Source: Theropithecus gelada
Taxonomy: Eukaryota > Chordata > Mammalia > Primates > Cercopithecidae
Length of the DNA stretch: 64,000 nucleotides
Assembly: GCF_003255815.1 (NCBI RefSeq)
Contig: NC_037668.1
Coordinates: 19,484,864-19,548,863, forward strand
Direction: 5' to 3'
Positions 27,301-42,300 of the stretch are shown piece by piece; position 1 is the stretch's first letter, and every line of letters begins with the position of its first letter. The notes beneath the pieces were generated by a model, which had not been told where the DNA came from, did no database searches, and worked only from the letters and a program-made list of their open reading frames with translations. The position numbers and the translations under genes were made by a program.

Positions 27301-30300
27301 TCTCAACAGATCTCTAAAACAATTCATTCTTCTAATATCAAAATAAGATATCAGAATAAGATCTAAGCCTTCCATCTGCATTCCAAATCTCATTTTCTGT
27401 TGCCTCTCAGAAAACACATGCTCCATCAACTGGCTCTCTTTTCTCCCTTATCTCTGCCATCTTTCTCTGTTTAATTAAGAGAAATGTTCAAGTTTTTCCA
27501 ATCTTAAAAAAAAAAAAGTATTCCTTGTGTCTTTTTCAAACTTCCACTTTGTTTTTGTCCTTGTGAAAGTCAAGCTGTTTTTACTGACAAAGTCACCCAA
27601 GACCTCCTAGTTACTACAACCTTTCAGTCTTTATCTTGACATCACTACCAGATTTGACCTGTTGAACAGTCTTCTCCTCTTTGTAAATTCCTAATTTGGT
27701 TATCAGGAAACTCCTCTCTCTGATTTTTCTTTCTTTTCTTTTTTTTTTTTATTTAGTTGAGACTCAGTTTCACTCTCTCGCCCAGGCTGGAGTGCAGTGG
27801 TGCCATCTCGGCTCACTGCAACTTCTGCCTCCCAGGTTCACGTGATTCTCCTGCCTCAGGAGTTCCTCCTGAGTAGCTGGGATTACAGCATGCACCACCA
27901 CACCCTGCTAATTTTTATATTATTAGTAGAGACAGGGTTTCTCCATGTTGACCAGGCTGGTCTCGAACTCCTGACCAGTGATTCACCTGCCTCAGCCTCC
28001 CAAAGTGCTAGGATTACAGGCATGAGCCACTGCGCCCATCCTTGGTTTTTCTATAATACTACCTTTTAAGCATTCCTTTAGATCCTCCTTACACGTCCTC
28101 TTTTTCCATATGAACCTTAAAAGCCAGCATTACACAATTTTGTCTTTGGCCAAATTCTCTCACTCTATATAATTTCCCTAGGTGATTTTGTCTACAATAG
28201 CTCCAACTACTACCTATCTATAAACTAACTTTCAAATATCTATCTTGATCCTCAATCTTTCTCCTCTAGAGGCATAATGAAAATTTCTGCTTGGATATCT
28301 ATCCCACAGTTTTGATGTTTTAATTTAACATGTGAAAAACTGAACTCATTATCTTTTTCCTTAAAACTGCTCTTTGTCTTATATTCTCCATCTCCATGAA
28401 CAGTTCCACCAGCTACTCTATGCCAGGTGCTGGGACTCATTATGAATAGTCACCGTCCATGCCCTCAAAAAAGATATACAGCCGGGCGCGGTGGCTCACG
28501 CCTGTAATCCCAGCACTTTGGGAGGCCGAGGCAGGCGGATCACGAGGTCAGGAGATCGAGACCATCCTGGCTAACACAGTGAAACCCCGTCTCTACTAAA
28601 AATACAAAAAATTAGCCGGGTGCTGTGGCGGGCGCCTATAGTCCCAGCTACTCGGGAGGCTAAGGCAGGAGAATGGCGTAAATCCGGGAGGCGGAGCTTG
28701 CAGTGAGCTGAGATCCCGCCACTGCACTCCAGCCTGGGCGACAGAGCGAGACTCTGTCTCAAAAAAAAAAGATATATAAATAGACAAACACACTGTATTT
28801 TAATATTTGATACTTTGGGGAAAAATAACAATATGAACTGAAAATATGGGGGGAAAAAAGAACATTTAAGTTCACCTGGGGAATTCAGGGAAGTGCCTGA
28901 CACACAGTTGGGTCTCAATAAATATTGAATAACTTAATTTATTTTGTAGGTATGATTGCATTTGTTGAAAAATGTCCTGGGTACCTTAAAATGACTAAAA
29001 AGCAAACAACATTGGATCAATAAGTCTCCTTAATGTGTGTAAGACAAATAATATAGGCAGCTAACTAACACAATTATACAAGAAATATTATACCTTTCAA
29101 GCCTGATAGAATTTTTCTGGTGTTAGCAACTTTTATTGAAGCGGAATAGCAGAAGTACTGTTCCTTTCGGAGCAGGGCTACCCTATAGACAGTGTGCCCC
29201 GAGTAGAGACATTCTTATTCAGAGTAAGCCTATTAGCCCCTACCTAATCTGCCCCTCCCCTACTCTGTTATTTCTACTATTTCCTGATTCACTGCACTTT
29301 AGCTTCACTGTCTTCCTTACTCTTCTTTAATCATGCCAAATATGTTCCTACTTCAGAACCTTTGCCATTGCTCTTTCCTTTCCCTAGAAGTCTTTCGCCA
29401 GTTATCCACATGGCTTATTGTGCCAGTGTCGCCTCATCAGAGAGGACTTCTCTAATTATGCTAGGTAAAGACTGGGTGTGGTGGATCACACCTGTAATCC
29501 AAGCACTTTGGGAGGTTCATTTAAGGCCAGGAGATCATCCAGCCTACTCAGCCTAGCAAGACCTCATCTCTACAAAAAAAGACACAATTAGTATGGCATG
29601 GTGGTGTGTGCCTATAGTCCCAGCTACTCAGAAGGCTGAGGTGGGAGGATTGCTCAAGGCTACTGTGAGTTATGATCATGCCTCTGCACTCTAACCTGGG
29701 CATCAGAGTGAGACCCTATCTCTAAAAAAAAAAAAAAAATCTGGCTGGGTGTGGTGGCTCATGCCTGGAATCCTAGCACTTTGGGAGGCCAAGGCAGGTG
29801 AATTGCTTGGGTCCAGGAGTTCAAGAGCAGTGTGGGCAACATGGCGAGACCTCGTGTCTACAAAAAATATATAAAAATTAGCTGGGCATGGTGGCAAGTG
29901 CCTGTGGTCCCAGCTACTTGGGAGGCTGAGCTGCGAGGATCACTTGAGCCTGGGAGTTTACAGGTTGCAGTGAGCCAAGATTGCACCACTGCACTCCAGC
30001 CTGGGCAACACAGTGAGACCCTGTCTCTACAAAAACGATAATTTTTTGGCCAGGCACAGTGGCTCACGCCTGTAATCCCAGCACTATGGAAGGCCGAGGT
30101 GGGTGGATCATCTGAGGTCAGGAGTTCGAGACCAGCCTGGCCAACATGATGAAACTCCGTCTCTACTAAAAATACAAAAATTAGCCAGGCGTGGTGGCGT
30201 GCGCCTGTAATCCCAGCTGCTCAGGAGGCTGAGGCAGGAGAATAACTTGAACCCGGGAGGCAGAGGCAGGAGTGAGCAGAGATCTTGCCACTGCACTCCA

Positions 30301-33300
30301 GCTTGGGCAACAAGAGTGAAACTCTGTCTCAAAAATAATAATAATAATAGTAATAATTTAAAAATCTAACTATGCTGGACAAAATGGCAATTTGTATACC
30401 CAGAGCTTAGAACAATGTTGAGCATATAGTATAAATATAATAGATATTTTCTGAATGAATTTCTTTCAGATTCAAATATTCAAAAAAATTTCCAAATAAA
30501 GCACTGAGAGATGGAGTCCAAATCATGTTTCAATTTTCTGAGAATTTAAATCTTCATTCTCTTCTGTTTTCATTGACTATTACAGGTCTCTGTGTACCTT
30601 TCTTTGTTCAATCCTTGCATAGCAGATTTAGTGAATTTTTAAAAATTGCTCTCAACACAATTTTTAAAATATTAGTTAAATATCTACTGCAGACAATAGC
30701 ATATTTTCTCAATTATCATGTACAAATAAGAAAGAACAAATTAAATAAAATTCTCACATGTTCTTCCAAACTCCGTTTGCCCCATTCCCCTAATTACAGT
30801 TTTTTTATTTCCCTAATTACAATTTGATTGAGGTTGCAAATAAGCACTGAAGTTAGTAGATCCCAAGTTCTAACTACACTCCTTTTCTCTGCTTACTCTG
30901 TTAGAAATTATCACAGCAATAACTTATAATTCTTTGTTAAAAATAAAACCTATAGGAAAACACTGTAGTAGTACTATAATCATTCTTAAATTATTTTACC
31001 AAAGAACATGTCTAGCATGCTCAAGGAAGTGTAGACTGGCAGTTAAAACTTGAACAAAAGGATACTTTTATGGACAAAGACAAGATTAGTCTGGCCCAGT
31101 TGTGAGGCAGTCACCATGGCTGTTTTGTCATCCAGTAAAGCTACTTTCTCAGAATGAGACCCATTAAGTGCAACTCTATGGTCTTGCAATTCCAGTATAT
31201 AATGTTCCAGGGGAAATTTCACCTCTGTAAGACATGAAAGATACATAAATGTAATGACAGCAGCCATTCTAGTAGATAATGATGTATTCTTGATCATAAA
31301 GGAGTGATCAGGAAGCAGACATAAAATAAGAGTATGATCTGCCTTTAATGTTTTTCCTGCTATGATGAATTTCTACATGTAACCATTTGTGTGGAGTTTA
31401 TGAGTTAAAATATATTGTTGGAGGCTCGGTGTGGTGGCTCCTCCTGTAATCCTAGCACTCTGGGAGGCCAAGGCGGGCGGATCACCTGAGGTTAGGAGTT
31501 CGAGACCAGCCTGGCCAACATGGTGAAACCCTGTCTCTACTAAAAATACAAAAAATTAGCTGGGCATAGTGGCGGACTCCTGTAATCCCAGCTACTTGGG
31601 AGGCTGAGGCAGGAGAATCGCTTGAACCTGGGAGGCAGAGGTTGCAGTGAGCCGAGATTGTGCCACTGCACTCCAGCCTGGGAGACAGAGTGAGACTCCA
31701 TCTCAACAACAACAACAAAAAAAGCTCAATGTAACTTTTACCATCAATAGAATATTAAGCTTTCAGTCGAGAATTGAGTTTCTCAAGAAATAACTTTTGC
31801 AAAGATCATTGCAATGATGATTCAAGTCCCTTCTGGTAAAGTGTCTTCACTTGCCCTTCAAAAGCTAGTAAAGCTTTTGTTGTTTTATTTATTTAGTTAT
31901 TTTTAGAGATGAGGTCTCAGCTTGGCACAGTAGCTCAGGCCTATAATCTCAGCCCTTTGGGAGGGAGGCCAAGGTGGGAGAATCACTTGGGACAAGGAGT
32001 TAAAGACCAGCCTGGGTAACATAATGAGATCCGATCTCTACCAAAAAAAAAAAAAAAAAAAAGAGGCTGGGCGCGATGGCTCATGCCTGTAATCCTGGCA
32101 CTTTGGGAGGCTGAGGCAGATGGATCACAAGGCCAGGAGTTCAAGACCAGCCTGGCCAGCATGGTGAAACCCTGTCTCTACTAAAAATACAAAAAATTAG
32201 CTGGGCATGGTGGCACACACCTGTAATCCCAGTTACTTGGGAGGCTGAGGCAGGAGAATTGCTTGAACCCAGAGGTGGAGGTTGCAGTGAGCCGAGATCA
32301 TGCCACCGCACTCCAGCCTGGGTGACAGAGCGAGACTCCATCTAAAAAAAAAAAAAAAGAGCTGGATATGGTGGCAGGAACCTGTAGTTCCAGCTATTCA
32401 GGAGGCTGAGGTGGGAGGATCACTTGAGCACAGGAGTCCAAGGTTGCAATGAGCCATGATCATGCCACTGTACTACAACCTGGGCAACAGAGTGAGACCC
32501 CCATCTCAAAAAAATAAAAATAATAAAATAAAATAAAAAAGGTATGGGGATCTTGCTCTGTTGCCTAGGCTGGTCTCCAACTCCTGGCCTCAAGCAATCT
32601 TCCTGCCTCAGCTTCCAGAGTAGCTGGAATTACAAGTGAGAGCCACCATACCTGGCTAGTTGTTGTTTTAATAGAGAATTCAGATGCCTACTGGCACTGA
32701 AGCTAAGCAGCCTAACTCTGCTATTAATATGTTCAACATATGGGGCTATTTCTGTCTAATATTAGTTAAGTACAGCAATTAATACTTTACCACAAAATCT
32801 AAAAACCCAAGTATTTTTCATATATAACGTGGAGTTGCTGATCTTGTCAGCAGAAAAGATTTGGGAAATGTGAGTCACAGGAGAAAAAATAAATCACCTT
32901 ACCTGTCATTCTCCCTTGAACCATTTTTGCAACTTGGTATTTAATATATGTTCCTACCAAGAGATAAATATCATGGGATGGTATAAGAAATATATTCTCC
33001 AAAACAAGCAGACGTATTAATGCTGCTGCCACTTTCTAAAAGAGGGAGGGGAAAAAAAAAAAGTTTCCATGGACGGAATCCTCACAGTAGTCTTTCTTGT
33101 TAAATACTTACTTCTTTTAAATTTCTTTTAAAATTTTTTATAAATATATTTTTAAAAAGCTTTCCTAATCACAAGTCATAATTTCAGCTAGCCTTAAAAA
33201 GTGATCATGAATCTTAATACCTAATTAACTTTCTAAGGTACTCAGACTTAGAACAGAAAAGTCTTCTAAAAGAGAAAAAGTAGGTAAATAAAAAGGTAAG

Positions 33301-36300
33301 TATGCTGAAATGAGAAAAGGTAAGACTCAATTGTAGAACACAGAAATTCTTTTAGCCAACCTCCAATTAACTGACTTACCAGATTAAGTTACTTTCCACT
33401 CTCTGTTGAACACATTGATTTTTATGAAGATTTATCCAATGCAAGGTTGGTAGGATTTTCTAGGAGGTCCACACACTCAGGTTCTTGCCATTGAATTAAA
33501 TGCTTACCAAAAGACATTTTTTTTCCCAAACCTATTTATGCAAGTTGTGCTTGTAATTATAATCACATCAAAACAAAAACTATAGATGTGGAAAGAGAAC
33601 TGTTGTTTCTATTAAAAATTTAAATGTTTCAAAAAAAGTTAAAGGCAAGCTGCTAACATGTACTATCAATTAGGTATAAGTGAGAAATGTAAATTATTAG
33701 GGAAAATCCTTTAAAATATAAATGTCTGCACTCAAATTCTTCGTGCATCTAAATTTTCACTTGACTAGAAATTAGGGCCGGGCGCAGTGGCTCACACCTG
33801 TAATCCTAGCACTTTGGGAGACCGAGACAGGTGGATCACTTGAGGCCAGAAGTTTGAAACCAGCCTGGCCATCATGGTGAAACCCTGTCTCTACTAAACA
33901 TACAAAAACTAGTTGGGCATGGTGACACACACCTGTAATCCCAGATATTTGGGAGGCTGAGGCACAAGAATCACTTGAACCCTCCCAACCCCAAAAAAGG
34001 AAGAAATTAGAAACTGTAATTTATGGGAGAAAGTGTATGTAGATTTCAAATCAGTGAACCCATGGTCAAAGAAAGGCCTTGCACCTACATCAAGAATTGG
34101 TGAATAAAATGTTAGTTATATATTTTAAGAGAAAATGCCAGTCACATTTGTAATTGTAATCAAGCAATAAAATGTTTAAGATAATTTTTTAATGCTTACC
34201 TACTTCAAATAACTTTTTCAATTAAATGACCAACTGTTGGCCCAAATCACGTCAGACTAGAGGGCTTCTACTACAGATAAACATAAAAAACTATATTTTC
34301 CATAGGCAACACTATTAGATGAAACATTTACAGCACTGGCCAGTTGTGCTGGCTCACGCCTGTAATCCCAGCACTTTAGGAGGCTGGGGCAGGAGACTGC
34401 TTGAGCTCAGAAGTTTGAGACCAGCCTGGGCAACGTGGTGAAATTCTGTCTGTCTCTCCAAAAAAAAAAAAAAAAACAAAACAAAACACACAAACCAAAA
34501 CCAAAACCAAAAAACAGGGTGTGGTAGTGCATTCCTGTAGTACCTGGGCAACAGAGCAAGACCCTATCTTAAAAAAAAAAAGTAAGGAAAATTTATAGCA
34601 CAAACTTTTTACCTTATAGAATGGTTCATGAATTCGAACTTTTACAACAGCAGCACCAGTTCTAATCCCAGACACTAAAATCATATCTCCTTGTTTCTCC
34701 TCTTTTTCCATCTCAGCTATATACATTGGGGGAGCATATTCTGCTTCAGAGTATTTAAGAATCCTAAAGACATAAAATATAATGTGTTTCTAGCAGAATT
34801 AAACGAAGTGTTCTTTCAAAAGTCCCTAAGAGACTTTAAACATAGTTTCTTCAATGTCTCAATGTCTGTAGAATGTAAAACACTTTCGGCTGGGCATGGT
34901 AGCTCACGCCTGTAATCCCAGGACTTTGGGAGGCCACGGTGGGCACATCATTTGAGGTCAGGAATTTGAGACCAGCCAGGCCAACATGGCGAAACTCCGT
35001 CTCTACTAAAAATACAAAAATTAGCCGGGCATGGTGGCATGCGCCTGAAATTCCAGCTACCTGGGAGGCTGAGACAGAAGAATCACTTGAACCCAGGAGA
35101 TGGAGGTTGCAGTGAGCCAAGATCACGCCACTGCACTCCAGCCTGGGTGACACAGCAAGACTCTGTCAAAAAAAGGAAGGAAGGGCCGGGCGCGGTGGCT
35201 CAAGCCTGTAATCCCAGCACTTTGGGAGGCCGAGACGGGCGGATCACGAGGTCAGGAGATCGAGACCATCCTGGCTGACACGGTGAAACCCCGTCTCTAC
35301 TAAAAAATACAAAAAAACTAGCCGGGCGAGGTGGCGGGCGCCTGTAGTCCCAGCTACTCGGAAGGCTGAGGCAGGAGAATGGCATGAACCCGGGAGGCGG
35401 AGCTTGCAGTGAGCCAAGATCACGCCACTGCACTCCAGCCTGGGCGGCAGAGCGAGACTCTGTCTCAAAAAAAAAAAAAAAAAAAAGGAAAGAAGGAAGG
35501 AAGGAAGGAAGGGAGGGAGGCAGGGAGGGAGGGAAGGAGGGAGGGATGAAGGGAAAGAAAGAAGGAAAGAAGGAGGCCAGGAGCAGTGGCTCACGCCTAT
35601 AATCCCAGCACTTTGGGAGGCTGAGGCGGGTAGGTCACTTGAGGTCAGGAGTTTGAGACCACCCTGGCCAATATGGTGAAACCCCATCTCTACTAAAAAT
35701 ACAAAAATTAGCCGAGTGTGGTGGCGGGCGCCTGTAGTCCCAGCTACTTGGGAGACTGAGGCAGGAGAATCGCCTGAACCCAGGAGGTGGAGGTTGCAGT
35801 AAGCCGAGATCGTGTCACTGCACTACAGCCTGGGTGACAGAGCAAGACTCCATCTCAAAAAGAAAAGAAAAGGGAGGCCGGGCGCGGTGGCTCAAGCCTG
35901 TAATCCCAGCACTTTGGGAGGCCGAGGCGGGTGGATCACAAGGTCAGGAGATCGAGACTATCCTGGCTAACATGGTGAAACCCCGTCTCTACTAAAAATA
36001 CAAAAAACTAGCCGGGCGCGGTGGCGGGCGCCTGTAGTCCCAGCTACTTGGGAGGCTGAGGCGGGAGAATGGCGTGAACCCGGGGGGCGGAGCTTGCAGT
36101 GAGCCGAGATCGCGCCACTGTACTCCAGCCTGGGAGACACAGTGAGACTCCGTCTCTAAAAAAAAAAAAAAAAAAAAAAAAGAAAAAAAAGGGAAAAAAA
36201 GGCCGGGCACGGTGGCTCATGCCTGTAATCCCAGCACTTTGGGAGGCCAAAGCGGGCAGATCACGAAGTCAGCAGATCAAGACCATCCTGGCTAATATGG

Positions 36301-39300
36301 TGAAACCCTATTCTCTACTAAAAATACCAACAACAACAACAACAACAACAACAAAAATTAGCCAGGTGTGGTGGCGGGCCCCTCTAGTCCTAGCTACTCA
36401 GGAGGCTGAGACAGGAGAATGGTGTGAACCCGGGAGACAGAGGTTGCAGTGAGCCGAGATCACGCCACTGCACTCCAGCCTGGGCGACAGAGCGAGACTC
36501 CATCTCGGAAAGAAAAAAAAAAAAAAAAAAAAGAAAGGTATTTATGAGCCTCTGGCTAAAATTGTGGTGGGAGTAAAACTTGGATCTGAGATCTTCTCCT
36601 TGGTACTGAAGACAAAATTTCATACTCTTATCCTTCTCCCTCTACTTCAGCATGTGCAGGTAGCTTGAATAAAAAGAACTGCCAGAAGATACACCTGGCT
36701 CAAATAATTGTGTAGTACTTAGCCCATGAACTCCTCCATAATAACTCAGATTAATTGATCATAAAGGTACCTACATCTATGTCATATTTCATTCTATCAA
36801 AGACATTTCCCTCAGTAATTTATCAGTTTCAAAAAAGTACAGACAGTAAGATCATCAAAGTCCACAAAGATGGTTGCTTGTTCAGCATGCCACTTAATGG
36901 CAGCTGTCTTCTTCATAGTCAGGTGATTTATGTTTGGTTTCAAGTTTACCTAATTTTGCTGGACAGTTCTTCTCTTGCTGACTCGTTGTCCTGGGCAATG
37001 CTCCACTCAAACATCATCCCTGCCAGACTACTAAAAGTATTTCCTGTACAGCAAGTCAAAAGCAGACAAGATAGGATCACATATTTAAAAATATTCAGGT
37101 ATTTACAACAAGAAAGGGAAACTTAACTAGAAAATTACTTTGAGGCCTCCTTCATTAAGAAATAGAAAGCACTATCATTAATGAATTAAAACATATATAT
37201 GAGAAAGTTCCCAACACAAACAGTAAATGATGTTGCTGCACAAGCTATCTGAAAGTAAAAAGGACTCCAGCTGATTAACTCCTGACTGACAATAATGATG
37301 CCATGCTCCTTCTGTTCCTTTCTACATGAAGGCCACCTCATGGCTGACAAGGCATCCTTAATCCTGGTCCCCTCTGCACAAATTTTTGTAAAAATTTTCC
37401 AGGCCAGGTGCAATGGCTTGTACCTGTAATCCCAGCACTTTGGGAGGCCAAGGCAGGAGGATCGCTGGAACCCAGGAGTTTGAGACCAACCTGGGCAACA
37501 TAGTGACACCTGGTCTGTAAAATAAAAACTTAGCCAGGAATGGTGGCCTGCATATGTAGTCCTAGCTACTCAGGAGGTTGAGATAGGAGGATTGCTTGAG
37601 CCTGGGAGGTCAAGGCTACAGTGAGCCATGCTTGTGTCATCGCACTCCAGCCTGAGCAACAGACTCTGTATCCAAAAGAAAAAAAAAAAAGCTTCCAGAA
37701 TAGTTCATTTTTCAAATTAAAAAAATCAAATCACTCAAATAATTTACAAAGAAAGTCGCAATACAGGCCAGGCGTGGTGGCTCAAGCCTGTAATCCCAGC
37801 ACTTTGGGAGGCCGAGACGGGCGGATCACGAGGTCAGGAGATCGAGACCATCCTGGCTAACGTGGTGAAACCCCATCTCTACTAAAAAATACAAAAAAAC
37901 TAGCCGGGCAAGGTGACAGGCGCCTGTAGTCCCAGCTACTCAGGAGGCTGAGGCAGGAGAATGGTGTAAACCCAGGAGGCGGAGCTTGCAGTGAGCTGAG
38001 ATCCGGCCACTGCACTCCAGCCTGGGCAACAGAGCGAGACTCCATCTCAAAAAAAAAAAAAAAAAAGAAAAAGAAAGTGGCAATACATTATAATTTTTTT
38101 TTTAATCAACCATGGGAAACTTGACCTCACAGGATACTTCAACCTCGGCCTCCCAAAGTGCTAGAATTATAAGCATGAGTCACCACGTCCCACATAAATT
38201 TTTTTTTTTTACCACCTAAATGTTTTTAATACCACATTATAGCATTAATATAGTATATAGTATTAAAAGCATTAAATATTAGATCAAGATTGTAACTTTT
38301 TTACAGATTTCCATTTAATTCTCCTGATCTATAGAAAGTGGATTGATCAAACAGAGCTAGGAATAAATTCCAAAAAGTGTTCTTAATTGTTCATGTAGGG
38401 ACCATCAGCAGAAGCTCAGTAGTAGATTGGATATCTAAGAAAAGTTCTGAGGCCGGCGTCGTGGCTCACACCTGTAATCCCAACACTTTGGGAGGCTGAG
38501 GTGGGCAGATCACTTGAGGGCAGGAGTTTGAGACCAGCCTGGTCAACATGGTGAAACCCGTCTCCATTAAAAACACAAACATTAACGAGCATGGTGGCGC
38601 ACGCCTGTATTCCCAGCTACTCGGGAGGCTGAGGCACAAGAATCTCCTGAACCCGGAGGGCAGAGGTTAAAGTAAGCCACGGTCACACCGCTGCACTCAA
38701 GCCTAGGAAACAGAGCGAGACTCCATCTCAAAATAAAAGAAAATGGCCAGGTGCGGTGGTTCACGCCTGTAATCCCAGCACTTTGGGAGGCTGAGGTGGG
38801 TGGATCACCTGAGGTCAGGAGTTCGAGACCAGCTTGACCAACATGGTAAAACCCCGTCTCTACCAAAAATACAAAATTAGCCAGGAGTGGTGGCACAGGC
38901 CTATAATCCCAGCTACCCAGGAGGCTGAAGCAGGAGAAATGCTTGAACTCGGGAGGCAGAGGTTGCAGTAAGCCAAGATCATGCCGTTGCACTCCAGCCT
39001 GGGCAACAAGAGCAAAACTCCGTCCCCACCATGCCAAAAAAAAAAAAAAAAAAAAAGAAAGGAAAAGTTCTGAGATAACTAACAATAGCAGGAATATTTT
39101 ATGAAAATGTGTAGCTAATACATTAAATCATACTCAGAATTATTATTCATCTATATGAACTCCAAATGAGAAAACATATATTATTTCTAATCTACTTTTG
39201 TCACTCAAGTTTTTGTTTCCAAGTGCTAAACATAAAGGGATATTACTTTATTTTAGGTAATTTTGTTGAATCCTCTGAAGTTCTTTACCTTCAGCATCCA

Positions 39301-42300
39301 ATGCCCTCACCATCAGTTCCAGTGGTGAATCATCTACATAAAGTTCCCGGGCCCGAGATACAATTTCAATGCTGTTTATCACATCAACCTTAACATCACA
39401 GCGCAGCTCATGGTCAGTCACTACAATGAACCCAAAAACTGAGTATTTAATTCAATAGGTCATGAATCTATTAAATGCCTCAAATACTCAAAACTGTATT
39501 CTAAAGATTATGAAAAAGAAAGACTATGACAGCTGCTTTTACCTATGGAAGAAAATAGCATAATAACAAGATATATAAGAGCCTTTCTTTATAACAAGAG
39601 GCACTAGACCAGAGATTCCAAAACACTGATCTATGATGATGTTTTTACACATCCATGGAAAATGAGAAAAATAAAAATTTTAATCTTTTTCTCCAAATTC
39701 TTCAAGATCCTGATAACAAATAAAAATTTTAAAATAGCGAATAATAGGCTGGGCACAGTGGCTCATGCCTGTAATCCCAGCACTTTGGGAGGCCGAGGCA
39801 GGTAGATCACGAGGTCAGGAGATCAAGACCATCCTGGCTAACACAGTGAAATCCCGTCTCTACTAAAAATACAAAAAAATTATCCTGGCGTGGTGGCAGG
39901 CACCTGTAGCCCCAGCTACTCGGGAGGCTGAGGCAGGAGAATGGCATGAAACCAGGAGACGGAGGTTGCAGTGAGTTGAGATCATGCCACTGCCCTCCAG
40001 CCTGGGCGACACAGAGAGACTCCATCTCAAAAAAAAATAAATAAAATAAAATAAAAGTGAATAATAAAATTAAGTTGTAGTCATATTACAGGATTATACT
40101 TTATTCATATGTCTTACTTTTAAAATGGTAAAAAATTTTCTTTTATGAAATAATGGTGTTAGATTTTTAAAAATGTATTTAGGAAAGTAAAACGGTGGCA
40201 ACTGTAAGTTGGTCCTATCATTAAACTTCTCTGTCTCTTTCTCTTTTCCTTTATTTCAGTTATTTTTTCTTCTGGGCCATGAGATTAAAAAGCCTGGGAA
40301 CCACTGTATTAGATCTAGTTAGAGTCCCAGTCCAACCAGAGTTCTAGTCAATATACCCATAATGAAATTCAGAAACACTAATTGAAACAGTACAGAATAA
40401 AATGAGAATGAAATAAAAATTGTTTTGTATCACTATATTTTAACAGCACTCTCCCCTACCACATCTGCCATGTATTTGAGAACTGTCTATATAGCTGTTC
40501 CACTCTACTATCGTAACATTTTTAGTTTTAGCTTCATTCAAAAAAACTAAAAAGCAAAGTTACTACCACTTTCCAATGACCCAAAATTACCAGTAAACAT
40601 CAGGGATAAACTCTGTCCCCAGCCATAGATCTGCTTTTATGGAATTTTAAAACCAAAAGAGAGGCCGGGTGCAGTGGCTCATGCCTGTAATCCCAGCACT
40701 TTGGGAGGCTGAGGCAGGGCAGGTGGATCACCTGAGGTCGGGAGTTTGAGACCAGCCTGACCAACATGGTGAAACCTCGTCTCTATTAAAATACAAAAAT
40801 TAGCCGGGCATGGTGGTGCATGCCTGTAATCCCAGCTACTCAGGAGGCTGAGGCAGAATTACTTGAATCCAGGAGGCAGAGGTTACAGTGAACTGAGATT
40901 GTGCCACTGCACTGCAGGCCACTGCACTCCAGCCTGGGTGACAGAGTGAGACTCTGTCTCAAAAAAAAAAAAAAAAAATTAAAAATTAAAATTAAAAATT
41001 GGCTGGGCGTGGTGGCTCACACCTGTAATCCCAGCACTTTGGGAGGCCAAGGTGGTCAGACCGCCTGAGGTCAGGAGTTCAAGACCAGTCTGGCCAACAT
41101 AGTGAAACCCTGTCTCTACTAAAAATACAAAAATTAGCCAGGTGTGGTGGTGCACGCCTGTAGTCCCAGCTACTTGGGAGGCTGAGACAGGAGAATTGCT
41201 TGAACCTGGGAGGCAGAGGTTGCAGTGAGCCGAGATTGTGCCATTGCACTCCAGCCTGGGCGACAGAGCAAGATTCTGTCTACAAAAAAAAAAAAATTAA
41301 ACATTGAAAAAAAAAACAAAGGAGAATGTTAATCAGATAATAGAGGTAAATGCCCCTCAACAAGGGCTAAGGTACACTAAAATATGCTTATTTCAGGAAA
41401 TGGTATGCTTCCTTTCACAAGAAATATTAAAAATTGAATTACTCATCCTAAAACTACTTTTTTTTTTTGAGATGGAGTCTACCTCCCTTCCTTCCTTCCT
41501 TTGCCATCCTGGAACATTTCCTTAGTGGTAATTCTACCAGCAGATCCTGTGAGATTTCAACTTACCTTGTTGTTTTTTGTTCACAGACCCCATGTCTTTG
41601 TCTTTAATTTTTTTAACTTGGGGTTCTGTTTGTCAGTTAAATGTTAATCAAGTAGAAGGCTAACTTAATTTTAAAACTTTTAAATTTAAAAATGATTTTA
41701 GATTTACAAAAGAGATGTAAAGATAATGCAGAAAGTTCCCATATACCCTTTACCCAGTTTGCCCTAATGTTTCACTAATCTTCTCTAGGATTCAATTAAA
41801 GATACCACATTGCTAAACTAAGTTGTCATGTTTCCTTTGTCTCCTCCAATCTGTGAGTTTCTCAGTCACTTTTCTCTTGAGACAGAGTCTGTCTCTGTCA
41901 CCCAGGCTGGAGTGCACTGGCACTATCTGGGCTCAACCTTTGCTTCCAGGTTTCAAGTGATCTGCCCACCCCAACCTCTCCAGTAGCTGGGACTGCAGGC
42001 ACACAATACCATGCCCAGCTAATTTTTGTAAAGATGGGGTGTCACCATGTTCAGCCTTTCAGTCACTTTTTTTTTTTTTTTTTTTTTGAGACGGAGTCTC
42101 GCTCAGTCGCCCAGGCTGGAGTGCAGTGGCGCGATCTGGGCTCACTGCAAGCTCCGCCTCCCGGGTTCACGCCATTCTCCTGCCTCAACCTCCCGAGCAG
42201 CTGGGACTACAGGCGCCCGCCACCTCGCCCGGCTAGTTTTTTGTATTCTTTTTAGTAGAGACGGGGTTTCACTGTGTTAGCCAGGAAGGTCTCGATCTCC

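Noticed and set aside
35487..35574. Purine tract as a possible CRISPR-like or telomeric array
   Set aside because: Simple GGAA/GGGA microsatellite grown from Alu tails; no spacers.
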